Positions 49,887 to 58,833 of a stretch of 64,000 nt of DNA are shown here, piece by piece. The DNA lies in the NCBI GenBank assembly GCA_964532485.1, contig CAZHKE010000012.1, positions 9,320 to 73,319 of the forward strand, in the 5' to 3' direction. The notes under the pieces are model-generated. The model saw nothing but the letters and a program-made list of their open reading frames with translations. It was not told where the DNA came from and did no database searches. The first letter of the stretch is position 1. The number at the start of each line of letters is the position of its first letter. Position numbers and translations under genes: made by a program. Source of the stretch: DATBSK01 sp964532485 (GTDB lineage Bacteria > Actinomycetota > Acidimicrobiia > IMCC26256 > PALSA-555).

Positions 49887-51478
49887 GTGAACCCCGCGAC
49901 GCGGGCTTCGCCGCGGCCGAGACGCTGCGGGCGCACGACGTCGACACGCTCTTCACGCTCTCGGGCGGGCACCTGTTCCCGCTCTACGACGGGTGCGTGA
50001 AGACCGACATCCGGCTCATCGACACCCGGCACGAGCAGACCGCGGCGTTCGCGGCCGAGGGGTGGGCCAAGGTGACTCGTCGCGTCGGTGTCGCCGCACT
50101 CACGGCGGGGCCCGGCGTCACCAACGGTGTGAGCGCGATCACGAGCGCCTACCTCAACGGCTCACCGGTGTGCGTCGTCGGTGGACGGGCGCCGCACGCC
50201 CGCTGGGGGGTGGGGTCGCTCCAGGAGCTCGACCACGTGCCGATCGTCGCTTCGGTCACCAAGCACGCCGCGACGCTGGAGACGCCGGACTCGGTGGCGC
50301 CGGGCCTCGACGCCGCGCTCCGTGCCGCCACGTCGCCCCACCGTGGCCCGACGTTCGTCGACGTCCCGCTCGACGCGTGGGGTGCAACATCGGCGACGAC
50401 CATGTCGCCCGAGCGGGTTGCCGCGGCGCCCGAGGTCAGCATGGTCGCGGATCTCGTCGGCACGGCCCGACGGCCGGTCCTCATGGTCGGCGGCGACGTC
50501 TACTGGGCCGGTGGCGAGGCCGAGGTGCTCGCCTTCGCCGACGCGGCGCGCATCCCGGTCTTCGCGAACGACATGGGCCGCGGCCTCGTGCCTGCTGATC
50601 ATGAGCTGGCGTTCTCGCGCGCGCGGTCGGTCGCGTTCAAGGAAGCCGACCTCATGATCGTCGCCGGCACGCCGCTCGACTTCCGGCTCGGGTTCGGGTC
50701 GTTCGACGCGCCGGTCGTCCATCTCGTCGACAGCGTGCAGGGGGTCGCCTCGCACGTGGGCCTCGCGGCGTCGGCGGTCGGCGACCTCGCCGCGATGTTC
50801 GCGCAGCTCGCCGAGTCGGCGGGACGCACCGACGACGACCGTTGGGTCGCGAGGCTGCGTGACGAGGAACAGTCGAAGCGCGCGGCCGAGCGGGACCGCC
50901 TGACCTCCGACGCGACCCCGATCGACCCGGCGCGGGTGTACGGCGAGCTGCGGGAGCGGCTCGACCGGGATGCGGTCGTCATCGGCGACGGCGGCGACTT
51001 CGTGTCGTACGCGGGCAAGTACGTCGACACGCACTCGCCCGGCTGCTTCCTCGGGCCCGGTCCGTACGGCTGCCTCGGCAGCGGGACGGGCTACGCCCTG
51101 GCGGCCGCGCTCGCGCACCCCGACCGCCAGGTGGTCGTCTGCTACGGCGACGGGGCGATCGGGTTCACGCTGGGCGATCTCGACACGCTCGTGCGACACG
51201 GCGTGAGCGTGACGGCGATCATCGGGAACAACGGCATCTGGGGGCTCGAGAAGCACCCGATGCAGATGATCTTCGGCTACGACGTCGTCGCCGAGCTGCG
51301 TCCGGGGACGCGCTACGACCTCGTCGCCGAGGCGCTCGGAGCCCACGGCGAGCTCGTCGAGGCACCCGCCGACATCGGTCCCGCCCTCGACCGGGCGTTC
51401 GCGCACGACGGGCTCTCGGTCGTGAACGTCCTCACCGACCCCGCCGACGCCTACCCCCGGTCGAGCAACCTGGGCTGA
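49883..51478 (+). CDS. Thiamine-diphosphate enzyme (acetolactate synthase/2-hydroxyacyl-CoA lyase-like)
   Basis: A 531-residue ThDP-dependent enzyme. The catalytic glutamate is in DTRHEQTAAFAAEGWAK, AGPGVTNGVSAITSAYLNGS is the Pyr domain, and YGDGAIGFTLGDLDTLVRHG with IIGNNGIWGLEKHPM is the PP-domain GDG...NN motif. The overall pattern fits 2-hydroxyacyl-CoA lyase or benzoylformate decarboxylase-like proteins better than the biosynthetic IlvB, and no ilvN follows. It is coupled to the upstream hydrolase. Confidence 0.88.
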   Translation: MSEPRDAGFAAAETLRAHDVDTLFTLSGGHLFPLYDGCVKTDIRLIDTRHEQTAAFAAEGWAKVTRRVGVAALTAGPGVTNGVSAITSAYLNGSPVCVVGGRAPHARWGVGSLQELDHVPIVASVTKHAATLETPDSVAPGLDAALRAATSPHRGPTFVDVPLDAWGATSATTMSPERVAAAPEVSMVADLVGTARRPVLMVGGDVYWAGGEAEVLAFADAARIPVFANDMGRGLVPADHELAFSRARSVAFKEADLMIVAGTPLDFRLGFGSFDAPVVHLVDSVQGVASHVGLAASAVGDLAAMFAQLAESAGRTDDDRWVARLRDEEQSKRAAERDRLTSDATPIDPARVYGELRERLDRDAVVIGDGGDFVSYAGKYVDTHSPGCFLGPGPYGCLGSGTGYALAAALAHPDRQVVVCYGDGAIGFTLGDLDTLVRHGVSVTAIIGNNGIWGLEKHPMQMIFGYDVVAELRPGTRYDLVAEALGAHGELVEAPADIGPALDRAFAHDGLSVVNVLTDPADAYPRSSNLG

Positions 51479-51510
51479 CGTGGCGTCGCGTCGCTCGGTC
51501 TCGCAGGCCG

Positions 51511-51531
51511 AGCTCCAGCGACGCCGGAGCT
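51511..51531. terminator. Hairpin between convergent genes
   Basis: AGCTCC (51511-51516) pairs with GGAGCT (51526-51531), between the ThDP enzyme stop and the stop of the gene at 51533. A likely bidirectional terminator. Confidence 0.5.
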
Positions 51532-51532
51532 G

Positions 51533-52072
51533 CTAGCGGGCGGCGGTGTCGGGGCAGGGCTTCCAGTCGCCGTCTTCCTCGACGACCCGGAGCTCGTGCG
51601 TCTCGTCCGAGTCGCGGTCGTCGTCGTTGCTCACCGTGTAGTCGACGGTCGCGCTGTCGCCGTCGCGGTCGACGCCGAACGGGTTGACCGCGACGTTGTC
51701 GCGTCCTGCGAAGTGGCGCGTCACCGACGAGACCGCGACGTCCGGGTCGTCTTGATCGGCGTCGCAGAGCTGGTCGGCCGCGGCCTGGAACCTGTTGTCG
51801 GCGAGGTCGTCGATGAAGTCGTGAGCCGCGTTGTACGGCGGCAGGGTGCGCGTGGCGAACAGCGCACCGCCCGCGACCCAGAGCAACACGATGACGCCGA
51901 TGACGATCAGGAACACGGGGAGCCAGCGGCGACGGCGCCGGGCCCGCGGTGTCGCCGACGACGGTGGAGCCGGGGCACCGGGCGCGGCGCCCGACGGGAC
52001 GACGACCTCCGGGGCCGGGGCGTCGCCGCCACTCGGCTCGTTGCTGGGGCTCGTGGGTGCGTCGTCGGCCAT
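51533..52072 (-). CDS. Single-pass membrane protein with DUF4878-like extracytoplasmic domain
   Basis: A 179-residue protein. A disordered Pro/Ala/Ser N-terminus of about 48 residues ends in ARRRRRW, then one membrane helix (LPVFLIVIGVIVLLWVAGGA) and an outside domain (AAHDFIDDLADNRFQAAADQ, ATVDYTVSNDDDRDSDET, DGDWKPCPD) with the small NTF2/lumazine-binding-like layout common in actinobacterial membrane proteins. Two cysteines (QLCDAD and WKPCPD) may form a disulfide. Function unknown. Confidence 0.75.
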   Translation of the reverse strand: MADDAPTSPSNEPSGGDAPAPEVVVPSGAAPGAPAPPSSATPRARRRRRWLPVFLIVIGVIVLLWVAGGALFATRTLPPYNAAHDFIDDLADNRFQAAADQLCDADQDDPDVAVSSVTRHFAGRDNVAVNPFGVDRDGDSATVDYTVSNDDDRDSDETHELRVVEEDGDWKPCPDTAAR

Positions 52073-52081
52073 GGTCGCAGC

Positions 52082-52480
52082 TCAGTCTCGCGACACGGCG
52101 GCGCCGGTCGCCTTCTCGAGGAAGCGCTCACGCTCCACGACGACCCGCGTGATCCGTCCGGCGGCGACGAGCCCTCTCCCGTCGGTCACCGACACGCGGA
52201 ACGTGAGGCGGCGGCTCTCGACGTTCTCGAGCGTCGCCTCCGCGTGCACGCGGTCACCCACGCCGGTCGGCGCGAGGTGGTCGAGCTGCACGCGGTAGCC
52301 GACGGTCGTCTCGGGCTCACCGAGCTCGCCGGCGACTGCCTGCACCGTCGCCTCCTCGGCGAGGCGCACGACGCTCGGCGTCGAGAGGACCGGTACGTCG
52401 CCACTGCGCAGCGCGAGAGCGGTGTCGTCGTCGGCGACGGTCATGGAGGCGGTAGCGGTCAGGCCGGGCCGCAGGGGCAT
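52082..52480 (-). CDS. FlK-like hotdog thioesterase
   Basis: A 132-residue hotdog-fold protein resembling the FlK/fluoroacetyl-CoA thioesterase group: MPLRPGLTATASMTVADDDT, LSTPSVVRLAEEATVQAV, HLAPTGVGDRVHAEATLENV and LTFRVSVTDGRGLVAAGRIT. It hydrolyses a short acyl-CoA, or serves as a detoxifying thioesterase. The ATG at 52480 is 20 bp from the divergent tldD start. Confidence 0.82.
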   Translation of the reverse strand: MPLRPGLTATASMTVADDDTALALRSGDVPVLSTPSVVRLAEEATVQAVAGELGEPETTVGYRVQLDHLAPTGVGDRVHAEATLENVESRRLTFRVSVTDGRGLVAAGRITRVVVERERFLEKATGAAVSRD

Positions 52481-52500
52481 TGACCTACCCTAGCGAGCCG

Positions 52501-53889
52501 GTGATCGAGCACGACGTCCTCGAACAGACCATCGCCCGGGCCCTTCGCGCCGGCGGCGACTTCGCCGAGGTCTTCGGCGAGGACCGAACCACGGCCAGCG
52601 CTCGCTTCGACGACGGCCGGGTCGAGGAGCTGGTGAGCGGGCGGGCCCGCGGCGTCGGGGTTCGCGTGGTGCGCGGCGACACCACCGGCTACGCCCACAC
52701 GGCCGACCTGTCGGCGGCGGGGCTCGGCGAAGCCGCTGATGCCGCCGCGGTGGCGGCCCGCGACGGCGACGGGCAGGCCCGGGTCGTCTCGCTCACCCGG
52801 GAGCCGACGACGCCCTACGTGCCGACGATGCCGCCTGGCGCTGTGCCCAAGGCCCGCAAGGTGGACCTGCTGCACGCCGCTGACGACGCCGCGCGCGCTC
52901 AGGGTGACTCGATCAGCCAGGTGAGCGCGTCGTATGCCGACGCGAGGCGTCGCATCCTCGTCGCGAGCTCCGACGGGCTCCTCGTCGAGGACGACCAGAC
53001 GCGCACGCGCTTCGCCGTGCAGTGCGTCGCGGTCGGGGACACGGGTCGTCAGACTGGCAGCGAAGGCCCGGGTCGCACGCTCGGCTTCGAGCTGTTCGAC
53101 GAGATCGACGCGGCGGACGTGGCACGCATCGCCGCCGACCGCGCGCTCACGATGCTCCGGGCGCGGCCGGCGCCGTCGGGGAAGCTCCCCGTCGTCCTGC
53201 GCAAGGGTGCCGGTGGCGTGCTCTTCCACGAGGCTTGCGGGCACGGGCTCGAGGCCGACCTCGTCGGGCGCGACGCGTCCGTCTTCAAGGGCCGCGTGGG
53301 CGAGCGCGTGGCGGCGAGGGGCTTGACGCTCGTCGACGACGGCACGTACCGGCGCGAGTGGGGGACGAGCGTCATCGACGACGAGGGTGCACCGACTCGG
53401 CGCAACGTGTTGATCGACGACGGCGTGCTCACGGACTACATGTGGGACCTCACGCGGGCGCGCAAGGAGGGTCGCGCGAGCAGCGGGAACGGTCGCCGCG
53501 AGACGTACCGCAGTCTGCCGATGGTGCGCATGACGAACACGTACCTGCTCGAGGGCGACGAAGACCCCGACGGGATCATCGCCCGGACCGACCACGGGCT
53601 GTACTGCGCCGCGCTCGGCGGCGGGCAGGTCAACACCGCGACCGGCGACTTCGTGTTCGGCGTCACCGAGGCGTATCTGATCGAGAACGGTCGCATCACC
53701 GAGCCGGTGCGCGCCGCGCAGCTGATCGGCAACGGACCGGAGGTGCTGCGGCTCGTCGACGCGATCGGCACCGACTTCGAGACGTGGACCGGCACGTGCG
53801 GCAAGGACGGCCAGGGCGTACCGGTCTCGTCGGGCCAGCCGACGCTTCGCGTCGGCGAGCTCACCATCGGCGGCACTGCCGGATCGTGA
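52501..53889 (+). CDS. tldD: Metalloprotease TldD
   Basis: A TldD-family zinc protease subunit of 462 residues from GTG 52501 (a TTG at 52480 would add seven). The zinc motif is GVLFHEACGHGLEADL (HExxxH); other features are DARRRILVASSDGLLVEDDQ, YRSLPMVRMTNTYLLEGDED and GLYCAALGGGQVNTATGDFV. With TldE it forms a heterodimer that digests unfolded peptides and processes microcin-like or other RiPP precursors. The next gene overlaps it in GTGA. Confidence 0.94.
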   Translation: MIEHDVLEQTIARALRAGGDFAEVFGEDRTTASARFDDGRVEELVSGRARGVGVRVVRGDTTGYAHTADLSAAGLGEAADAAAVAARDGDGQARVVSLTREPTTPYVPTMPPGAVPKARKVDLLHAADDAARAQGDSISQVSASYADARRRILVASSDGLLVEDDQTRTRFAVQCVAVGDTGRQTGSEGPGRTLGFELFDEIDAADVARIAADRALTMLRARPAPSGKLPVVLRKGAGGVLFHEACGHGLEADLVGRDASVFKGRVGERVAARGLTLVDDGTYRREWGTSVIDDEGAPTRRNVLIDDGVLTDYMWDLTRARKEGRASSGNGRRETYRSLPMVRMTNTYLLEGDEDPDGIIARTDHGLYCAALGGGQVNTATGDFVFGVTEAYLIENGRITEPVRAAQLIGNGPEVLRLVDAIGTDFETWTGTCGKDGQGVPVSSGQPTLRVGELTIGGTAGS

Positions 53890-55235
53890 GCGATCTGCTC
53901 GCGATCGCGCGGCGAGTCGCGGGCGCGGCGCATGGCGGTGAAGAGATCGAGGCCTATGTGTCGCGGACGCGTGAGACCGACGTGAAGGTGCACGACGCCG
54001 ACGTCGAGTCGCTCGTCGTCTCGGAGCGAGCGGGGGTCGGCGTACGCGTGGTGGACGGCGGGCGTCAGGGGTTCGCGTGGGCGGGATCGCTGGACGAAGC
54101 GGTGATCGACGATGCCGTCGTCGCGGCACGCGACAACGCGGAGTTCGCGACGCCCGACGAGTGTCTCGGGCTCGTCACGGTCGACGAGGCCTCGGGTCCG
54201 GCTGTGGCCCTCGATCTCTGGCGCGACGACGTCACCGCGACCGACGCGGGCGAGAAGGTCGCGCTCGCGCTGGCGGCTGAAGCCGCGACGCTCGCAGCAG
54301 ACCCGGGCGTGCGGGCCGTCGAGTCGGCGTCGTACGCAGACTCCGCGCTCGAAGCCGCGGTTGTGGCTTCGACAGGGGTCGAGGCCGTCGCGCACCGCAC
54401 GTCGTGCTCGGTGGCGTCGTTCGCGCTCGCCGGAGAGGGCGTCGACACCCGGACCGGCTACGGCTTCTCCGCGGGGCGGGCCTTCGCGGACCTCGACGTC
54501 GCCATCGCCGCGCGCGACGCGGCCACGCGGGCCGTGCGCCTGCTGGGCGCGCAACAGCCGCACAGCAGCAGGCTCCCCGTGGTGCTCGATCCGTTGGTCA
54601 CGCGCTCGCTGGTCGCGATCATCGGCGTGGCTCTCGGCGGCGAGGCGATCGTCAAGGGCCGCTCGTTGTTCGTCGGGCGGACCGGCGAGGACGTGGCGGC
54701 TCGCAACGTCACGCTCACGGACGACCCCACGAACCCCGAGTCGTTCGGCGCGTCGACCCACGACTCCGAGGGCGTGCCGACCCGGGGCGTCGACCTGATC
54801 GTCGACGGCGTCCTCCGTGCCTTCTTGCACAACGTGTACACGGGTCGGCGCGCCGGCAGTGGCACGACGGGATCCGCGGTGCGCGGCGGCTACGCGGCGA
54901 CGCCGGGGGTCGGTGCCCGCGCCCTGTCGCTCGCGCCGGGTCCGAAGCCACAAGCCGAGCTGCTCGCAGCCGCGGGCGATGCGCTCTACGTGCAGTCGGT
55001 CAGCGGACTCCACTCGGGGACGAACCCGGTGAGCGGCGACTTCTCGGTCGGCGCCGAGGGGCTCATGCTCCGTGACGGCGCGTTCGCCGAACCGGTGCGT
55101 GAGGTGACGATCGCGTCGACGCTGCCGCGGATGCTGCACGACGTCGTCGAGGTGGGTGCCGATCTGACGTGGCTCCCCGGCGGGGGCTCGGGGATGACCC
55201 TGCTCGTCGACGGGATGACGGTCAGCGGCGCCTGA
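53886..55235 (+). CDS. tldE: TldE/PmbA, partner subunit of the TldD protease
   Basis: A 449-residue TldE/PmbA protein without the HExxxH motif, as expected for the non-catalytic partner. GVGVRVVDGGRQGFAWAGSL, DPLVTRSLVAIIGVALGGEA, ASTHDSEGVPTRGVDLIVDG and VSGLHSGTNPVSGDFSVGAE are family segments. The GTG at 53886 overlaps the tldD stop. Its 3' end overlaps the convergent HAD gene by 14 bp. No RiPP precursor or other tailoring gene is nearby, so a general peptide-degrading role is likely. Confidence 0.94.
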   Translation: MSDLLAIARRVAGAAHGGEEIEAYVSRTRETDVKVHDADVESLVVSERAGVGVRVVDGGRQGFAWAGSLDEAVIDDAVVAARDNAEFATPDECLGLVTVDEASGPAVALDLWRDDVTATDAGEKVALALAAEAATLAADPGVRAVESASYADSALEAAVVASTGVEAVAHRTSCSVASFALAGEGVDTRTGYGFSAGRAFADLDVAIAARDAATRAVRLLGAQQPHSSRLPVVLDPLVTRSLVAIIGVALGGEAIVKGRSLFVGRTGEDVAARNVTLTDDPTNPESFGASTHDSEGVPTRGVDLIVDGVLRAFLHNVYTGRRAGSGTTGSAVRGGYAATPGVGARALSLAPGPKPQAELLAAAGDALYVQSVSGLHSGTNPVSGDFSVGAEGLMLRDGAFAEPVREVTIASTLPRMLHDVVEVGADLTWLPGGGSGMTLLVDGMTVSGA

Positions 55236-55968
55236 ATCTCGGGAGACCTCCCGCCCGGTGACTCACACCGCGACGGTCGAGGATCGCCCGCAGCTCGGCG
55301 ACGGTTCGCAGCGGGTCGCGGTCGACGTGCACGGTCTCGATGCCGAGTGCCCGTGACGCGGCGACGTTGTCGCGGTTGTCGTCGAGGAAGACGGAGACCT
55401 CGGGGGCGAAGCCGGAGCGCTCGCACGTCAGCTCGTAGATGCGTGGGTCGGGCTTGCGCATGCCCACCTCGCTCGAGTCGACGATGACATCGAACAGGTC
55501 GTCGACGGGGAAGGACGTCCGCCACGAGTCGCCGAACTCCTTGACGTTGTTCGTGAGGAGCGCGAGCGGGACGCCGCCGGCGCGCAGCCGGCCGAGCTCG
55601 TGCACGACCGGCCACTGCACGCGCACTCCCGTGGCGACGGCGAACTCCATGAACGCATGCGGCTCGAGCTCACGCCCGATGATGGGGGGTGCACGCCGCA
55701 CGAGACCCTCGAGGTACGCGTCGAACGTGATCGCGCCGGTCTCGAGGAGGTGGAAGTCGTGGACGGGGGCGGTGGCGCCGTCGTCGGCGCCGTCGACGGG
55801 ATCGCCGTCGTAGCCCTCGGGGATCTCGCCGTAGAGGAGGACGTCGATCGAGAACCGCGGATAGCCCATCTGCTCCTCGAACAGCCGGACTTGCTCGAGC
55901 ATCGGCTCCGAGATCACCCCGCCGTAGTCGAAGATCACCAGCTCGACCGGCGCGCCGGGCGCGTTCAT
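55222..55968 (-). CDS. HAD-superfamily hydrolase (epoxide hydrolase N-terminal/ACAD10-like)
   Basis: A 248-residue HAD hydrolase. Motif I is VIFDYGGVISEP (the usual second Asp of DxDGT is Tyr-Gly here, as in the ACAD10/sEH group), motif II VPLALLTNNVKEFGDSW, motif III KPDPRIYE and motif IV VFLDDNRDNVAASRALG. It has an all-helical cap of about 100 residues. ATG 55968 overlaps the uppP stop by four bases. Substrate unknown. Confidence 0.9.
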   Translation of the reverse strand: MNAPGAPVELVIFDYGGVISEPMLEQVRLFEEQMGYPRFSIDVLLYGEIPEGYDGDPVDGADDGATAPVHDFHLLETGAITFDAYLEGLVRRAPPIIGRELEPHAFMEFAVATGVRVQWPVVHELGRLRAGGVPLALLTNNVKEFGDSWRTSFPVDDLFDVIVDSSEVGMRKPDPRIYELTCERSGFAPEVSVFLDDNRDNVAASRALGIETVHVDRDPLRTVAELRAILDRRGVSHRAGGLPRFRRR

Positions 55969-56798
55969 CGGATGCCGGTGGCGAAGACGACGATGACGGC
56001 CGTGCCGACGACCCAGCGGTAGACGACGAAGGGGAAGAACGAGCGCGTCTGGAGATACCGCAGCAGCCAGTAGATCGCGAGGAAGCCGCTGACAGCCGAC
56101 GCGACGAAGCCCCAGAAGAACGGCGCCACGAAGCCCGACGGGATGCCACCGTCGGAGATCACGCCCGCGGACTTGTACACGCCCGCGCCGGCGATGATCG
56201 GGATGCTCATCAGGAACGACAGGCGCGCGGCGGCCGCACGGTTGAAGCGCAGCCACCGACCCGCGGTCATCGTGACGCCCGAGCGCGACACACCGGGCTG
56301 GAGCGCGAGCGCCTGGGCGACGCCCATGATGACCGCGTCGCGCGTCCGGAAGGCGTCGACCGGTCGTCGACCGCCCAGCCGGTCGATGAGCAGCAGCACG
56401 GTGCCGAACACGATCAGCATCACCCCGATGAGGATCGGGTCGCCGAGGTGCTCGTCGATCTGGTCGCTGAACAGCCCGCCGACGATCGCGCCGGGGACGG
56501 CCGTCAGCAGGAGCAGCCACCCGACGCGTCCGTCGGTCTCGGCCAGGGAGCGCCGGGCGAGCGCGCGCCACCCGGCGGCGATGTAGCGGGCGAGGTCGCG
56601 CCGGAAGTACCAGAGGGCACCGACGAGGGTCCCCATGTGCAGGGCGACGTCGAACGTCTTCTCGAGGCTGGCGTTGTCGGTGAGGTCGTTCCAGCCGAAG
56701 AGCTCCGGGACGAGGATCAGGTGGCCGCTCGAGGAGATCGGCAGGAACTCGGTGAGGCCCTGCACGATCCCGAGGATGATGGCGTGCAGCACCGACAC
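55965..56798 (-). CDS. uppP: Undecaprenyl-diphosphatase UppP (BacA)
   Basis: A 277-residue membrane phosphatase that recycles undecaprenyl diphosphate for peptidoglycan synthesis and gives bacitracin tolerance. GLTEFLPISSSGHLILV is motif one and ALALQPGVSRSGVTMTAGRW motif two; the membrane helices match the family. GTG start at 56798. Confidence 0.96.
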   Translation of the reverse strand: MSVLHAIILGIVQGLTEFLPISSSGHLILVPELFGWNDLTDNASLEKTFDVALHMGTLVGALWYFRRDLARYIAAGWRALARRSLAETDGRVGWLLLLTAVPGAIVGGLFSDQIDEHLGDPILIGVMLIVFGTVLLLIDRLGGRRPVDAFRTRDAVIMGVAQALALQPGVSRSGVTMTAGRWLRFNRAAAARLSFLMSIPIIAGAGVYKSAGVISDGGIPSGFVAPFFWGFVASAVSGFLAIYWLLRYLQTRSFFPFVVYRWVVGTAVIVVFATGIR

Positions 56799-56810
56799 AG
56801 TGCGCCGAGA

Positions 56811-57482
56811 CTATTCAGCCCGCGCCTCCTCGGGCGGTACGAGGGCGAGCGCGATGCGGCCGTGCGTCGACGCGAACGCGAGCTCCCGAGCCTGTCGCGG
56901 CGACACCAGCAGCGTGACGCCCAGCGCCTCGCCCTCCGCCGAGTGCGCGGGCTCCACCTGCAGGACGGTCACACCCGCGGCGACGACGGTCGCGGCCGCG
57001 CTGGTGTCGTCGGAGGGCAGCCCGTCGGCACCGATCGTCGTCTCGAAGCTGGCCAGCGCGTCGACCGCAGCGCCCGGGTGCGGCGCCAGCGTGTCGCGTA
57101 CGACGACGCGCACCGCGCGAGTGCCGACCGGTAGCGCGCCGTCGAGCCCTGATCGGTGCCGCGGGGCGAGGTTGGAGGCGGCGACGAACCCGCCGCGCAC
57201 GACGGGCACGGTCACCACCCGGTCGACGGCGACCGCCGGGTCGCGCAGCACGCTCGGCGGCAGCTGCGAGGTGTGCACCTGACGCACGCGCAAGTCGACT
57301 CGGCTCACGATCGACCCGAGGGTCAGCGGTCGGGTGGCGACGAGCGCCGCCCGCTCGCTCCCGAGCGACCGGGCACGGCGGTGCAGGGCGGCGAGGTCGG
57401 ACGCGACGAGCGCAGCGGTCAGCGCCGCGACGACGAGCGCGGCGATCCAGAGGGCGACGGTTCGAGGCGAGCGGCCGAGCAT
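56811..57482 (-). CDS. SAF-domain (CpaB-like) membrane-anchored protein
   Basis: A 223-residue protein with an N-terminal membrane helix (VALWIAALVVAALTAALVAS) and a SAF/CpaB-like domain (ATRPLTLGSIVSRVDLRVRQ, RGGFVAASNLAPRH, TRAVRVVVRDTLAPHPGAAV). The neighbour order (SAF protein, FmdB zinc ribbon, then galU and moeA) matches my recollection of M. tuberculosis Rv0990c-Rv0994. Function in this context is not established; no pilus genes are present. Confidence 0.82.
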   Translation of the reverse strand: MLGRSPRTVALWIAALVVAALTAALVASDLAALHRRARSLGSERAALVATRPLTLGSIVSRVDLRVRQVHTSQLPPSVLRDPAVAVDRVVTVPVVRGGFVAASNLAPRHRSGLDGALPVGTRAVRVVVRDTLAPHPGAAVDALASFETTIGADGLPSDDTSAAATVVAAGVTVLQVEPAHSAEGEALGVTLLVSPRQARELAFASTHGRIALALVPPEEARAE

Positions 57483-57521
57483 CTGCGGGGGATGACACCG
57501 GCGCGCACGAGCCGCGACGGG

Positions 57522-58065
57522 CTACGACGAAGCGCCAGAGGTGCCGCTCGACGACTTGGTCCCCGACCCCGACGACGAGTCGCTCTTCGCATCCGACTTC
57601 TTCGAGCCGGAGTCCTTCGAGCCGGAGTCCTTCGAGCCGGAGTCNNNNNNNNNNNNNNNNNNNNNNNNNNNNNNNNNNNNNNNNNNNNNNNNNNNNNNNN
57701 NNNNNNNNNNNNNNNNNNNNNNNNNNNNNNNNNNNNNNNNNNNNCTTCGAGCCGGAGTCCTTCGAGCCGGAGTCCTTCGAGCCGGAGTCGCTCGAGCCGG
57801 AGTCGCTCGAGCCCGAGTCCTTCGAGTCCGAGTCGCTCGAGCCGTCGCCGTTCTTCGACGACGACCGCTTCCCGCGGCTGTCGGTCTTGTAGAAGCCCGA
57901 GCCCTTCAGCACGATGCCCGCGGGCGAGAGCACCTTCACGAGATGGCCGGCGCAGCCCCCGTCGCCGGTCGAGGCGTCGTGCGTCGTGAGCGCGTCGTCG
58001 GTGATCGATTGCCACACCTCGAAGTCTTCGCCGCAGCCCTCGCAGCGGTAGCGGTAGGTCGGCAT
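57522..58065 (-). CDS. FmdB-type zinc-ribbon protein, Ruc-like, with DSGSK repeat tail; gap inside
   Basis: The N-terminus MPTYRYRCEGCGEDFEVWQS with TDDALTTH and VLKGSGFYKTDSRGKR follows the FmdB family and in particular Ruc (Rv0991c), a redox-regulated chaperone of mycobacteria with a disordered tail. The first CxxC (C8, C11) is present, but the second is changed to H29...C38-A-G-H41, so zinc binding or redox switching must differ. The tail is Ser/Asp/Lys-rich with at least six DSGSK units and runs across a gap, ending GTKSSSGTSGASS. Tail length is unknown. ATG at 58065. Confidence 0.85.
57600..57815. repeat. 15-bp coding minisatellite (DSGSK units) spanning a gap
   Basis: GACTCCGGCTCGAAG on the reverse strand repeats in tandem on both sides of the 100-N gap (57645-57744), encoding DSGSK. 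At least six copies are visible and flanking variants encode DSGSS. The assembly break is best explained by collapse of identical units. Confidence 0.9.
57645..57744. other. Assembly gap (100 N) inside coding repeat
   Basis: The run of N falls within the DSGSK repeat; the frame does not close with exactly 100 bases, as expected for a placeholder. Confidence 0.99.
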
Positions 58066-58179
58066 GGTCGCTGCTCTCCCTCGCGGGGCCCGTCGGCTCC
58101 CTGGCACTCTCCGTCGCCGACTGCTAACGCTAGCCGAGGCCCGACGCTTCCCGCCCGCCCGGCACCAGAATGGAGCCGC

Positions 58180-58803
58180 GTGATCGAAGTCCTCGCCCTC
58201 GTCCCGCTCGCGTACCTGCTCGGGATGTTCCCGACTGCAGCACTCGTCACGCGCCGGGCCGGCAAGGACGTGACCCGCGAGGGGTCGGGCAACCCGGGCG
58301 CGTCGAACGTGACGCGGCTCATGGGGTGGAAGGCCGGGCTCCTCGTGCTGCTGCTCGACATGGGCAAGGGCGCCCTCGCCGCGGGTGTGGGACTCGCCCT
58401 CGACGGGCATCGCGGCGCGTACATCCTCGGTGTCGCCGCAGTGCTCGGTCATGTCTTCCCGATCTCCCGCGGGTTCAAGGGTGGGCGCGGCGTCGCCACG
58501 GGTGCGGGCGTGCTCGTCGTGGTGTTCCCGCTCGTGATCGCGATCCTCGCGATCGTCTGGCTGGTCATCGCGCGCGGCTTCCACAAGGCGTCGATCGCGT
58601 CCGTCGTGTGCGCACTGCTCTTCCCGCTCATCGTCGCGGCGCGCGGTGGCAGCGCGCTCGACGTCGCGGTCACGGGCGCGCTCGCCGCGATCATCGTCGT
58701 CCGTCACTTCGCGAACCTCCGGCGTCTCGTGCGCGGCGAAGAGCTCGGCCTCGACCGAACGACCGAGACCGACACGAGCGGTGACGCCGCCGAGAGCGCG
58801 TAG
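58180..58803 (+). CDS. plsY: Glycerol-3-phosphate acyltransferase PlsY
   Basis: A 207-residue membrane acyltransferase using acyl-phosphate for the first step of phospholipid synthesis. GSGNPGASNVTRLMGWKAGL, LGHVFPISRGFKGGRGVATG and a final basic region after LAAIIVVRHFANLRRLVRGE are the three conserved PlsY regions; five helices fit. The GTG at 58180 gives the family N-terminus. No plsX is seen. Confidence 0.93.
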   Translation: MIEVLALVPLAYLLGMFPTAALVTRRAGKDVTREGSGNPGASNVTRLMGWKAGLLVLLLDMGKGALAAGVGLALDGHRGAYILGVAAVLGHVFPISRGFKGGRGVATGAGVLVVVFPLVIAILAIVWLVIARGFHKASIASVVCALLFPLIVAARGGSALDVAVTGALAAIIVVRHFANLRRLVRGEELGLDRTTETDTSGDAAESA

Positions 58804-58833
58804 CCGCCGGGACCTCCGGGTACGGTCGGCCCT

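Noticed and set aside
53886..55235. RiPP biosynthetic cluster around TldD/TldE
   Set aside because: No precursor peptide, cyclase, radical-SAM tailoring or exporter gene is linked to the pair; flanking genes are a thioesterase and a HAD hydrolase.
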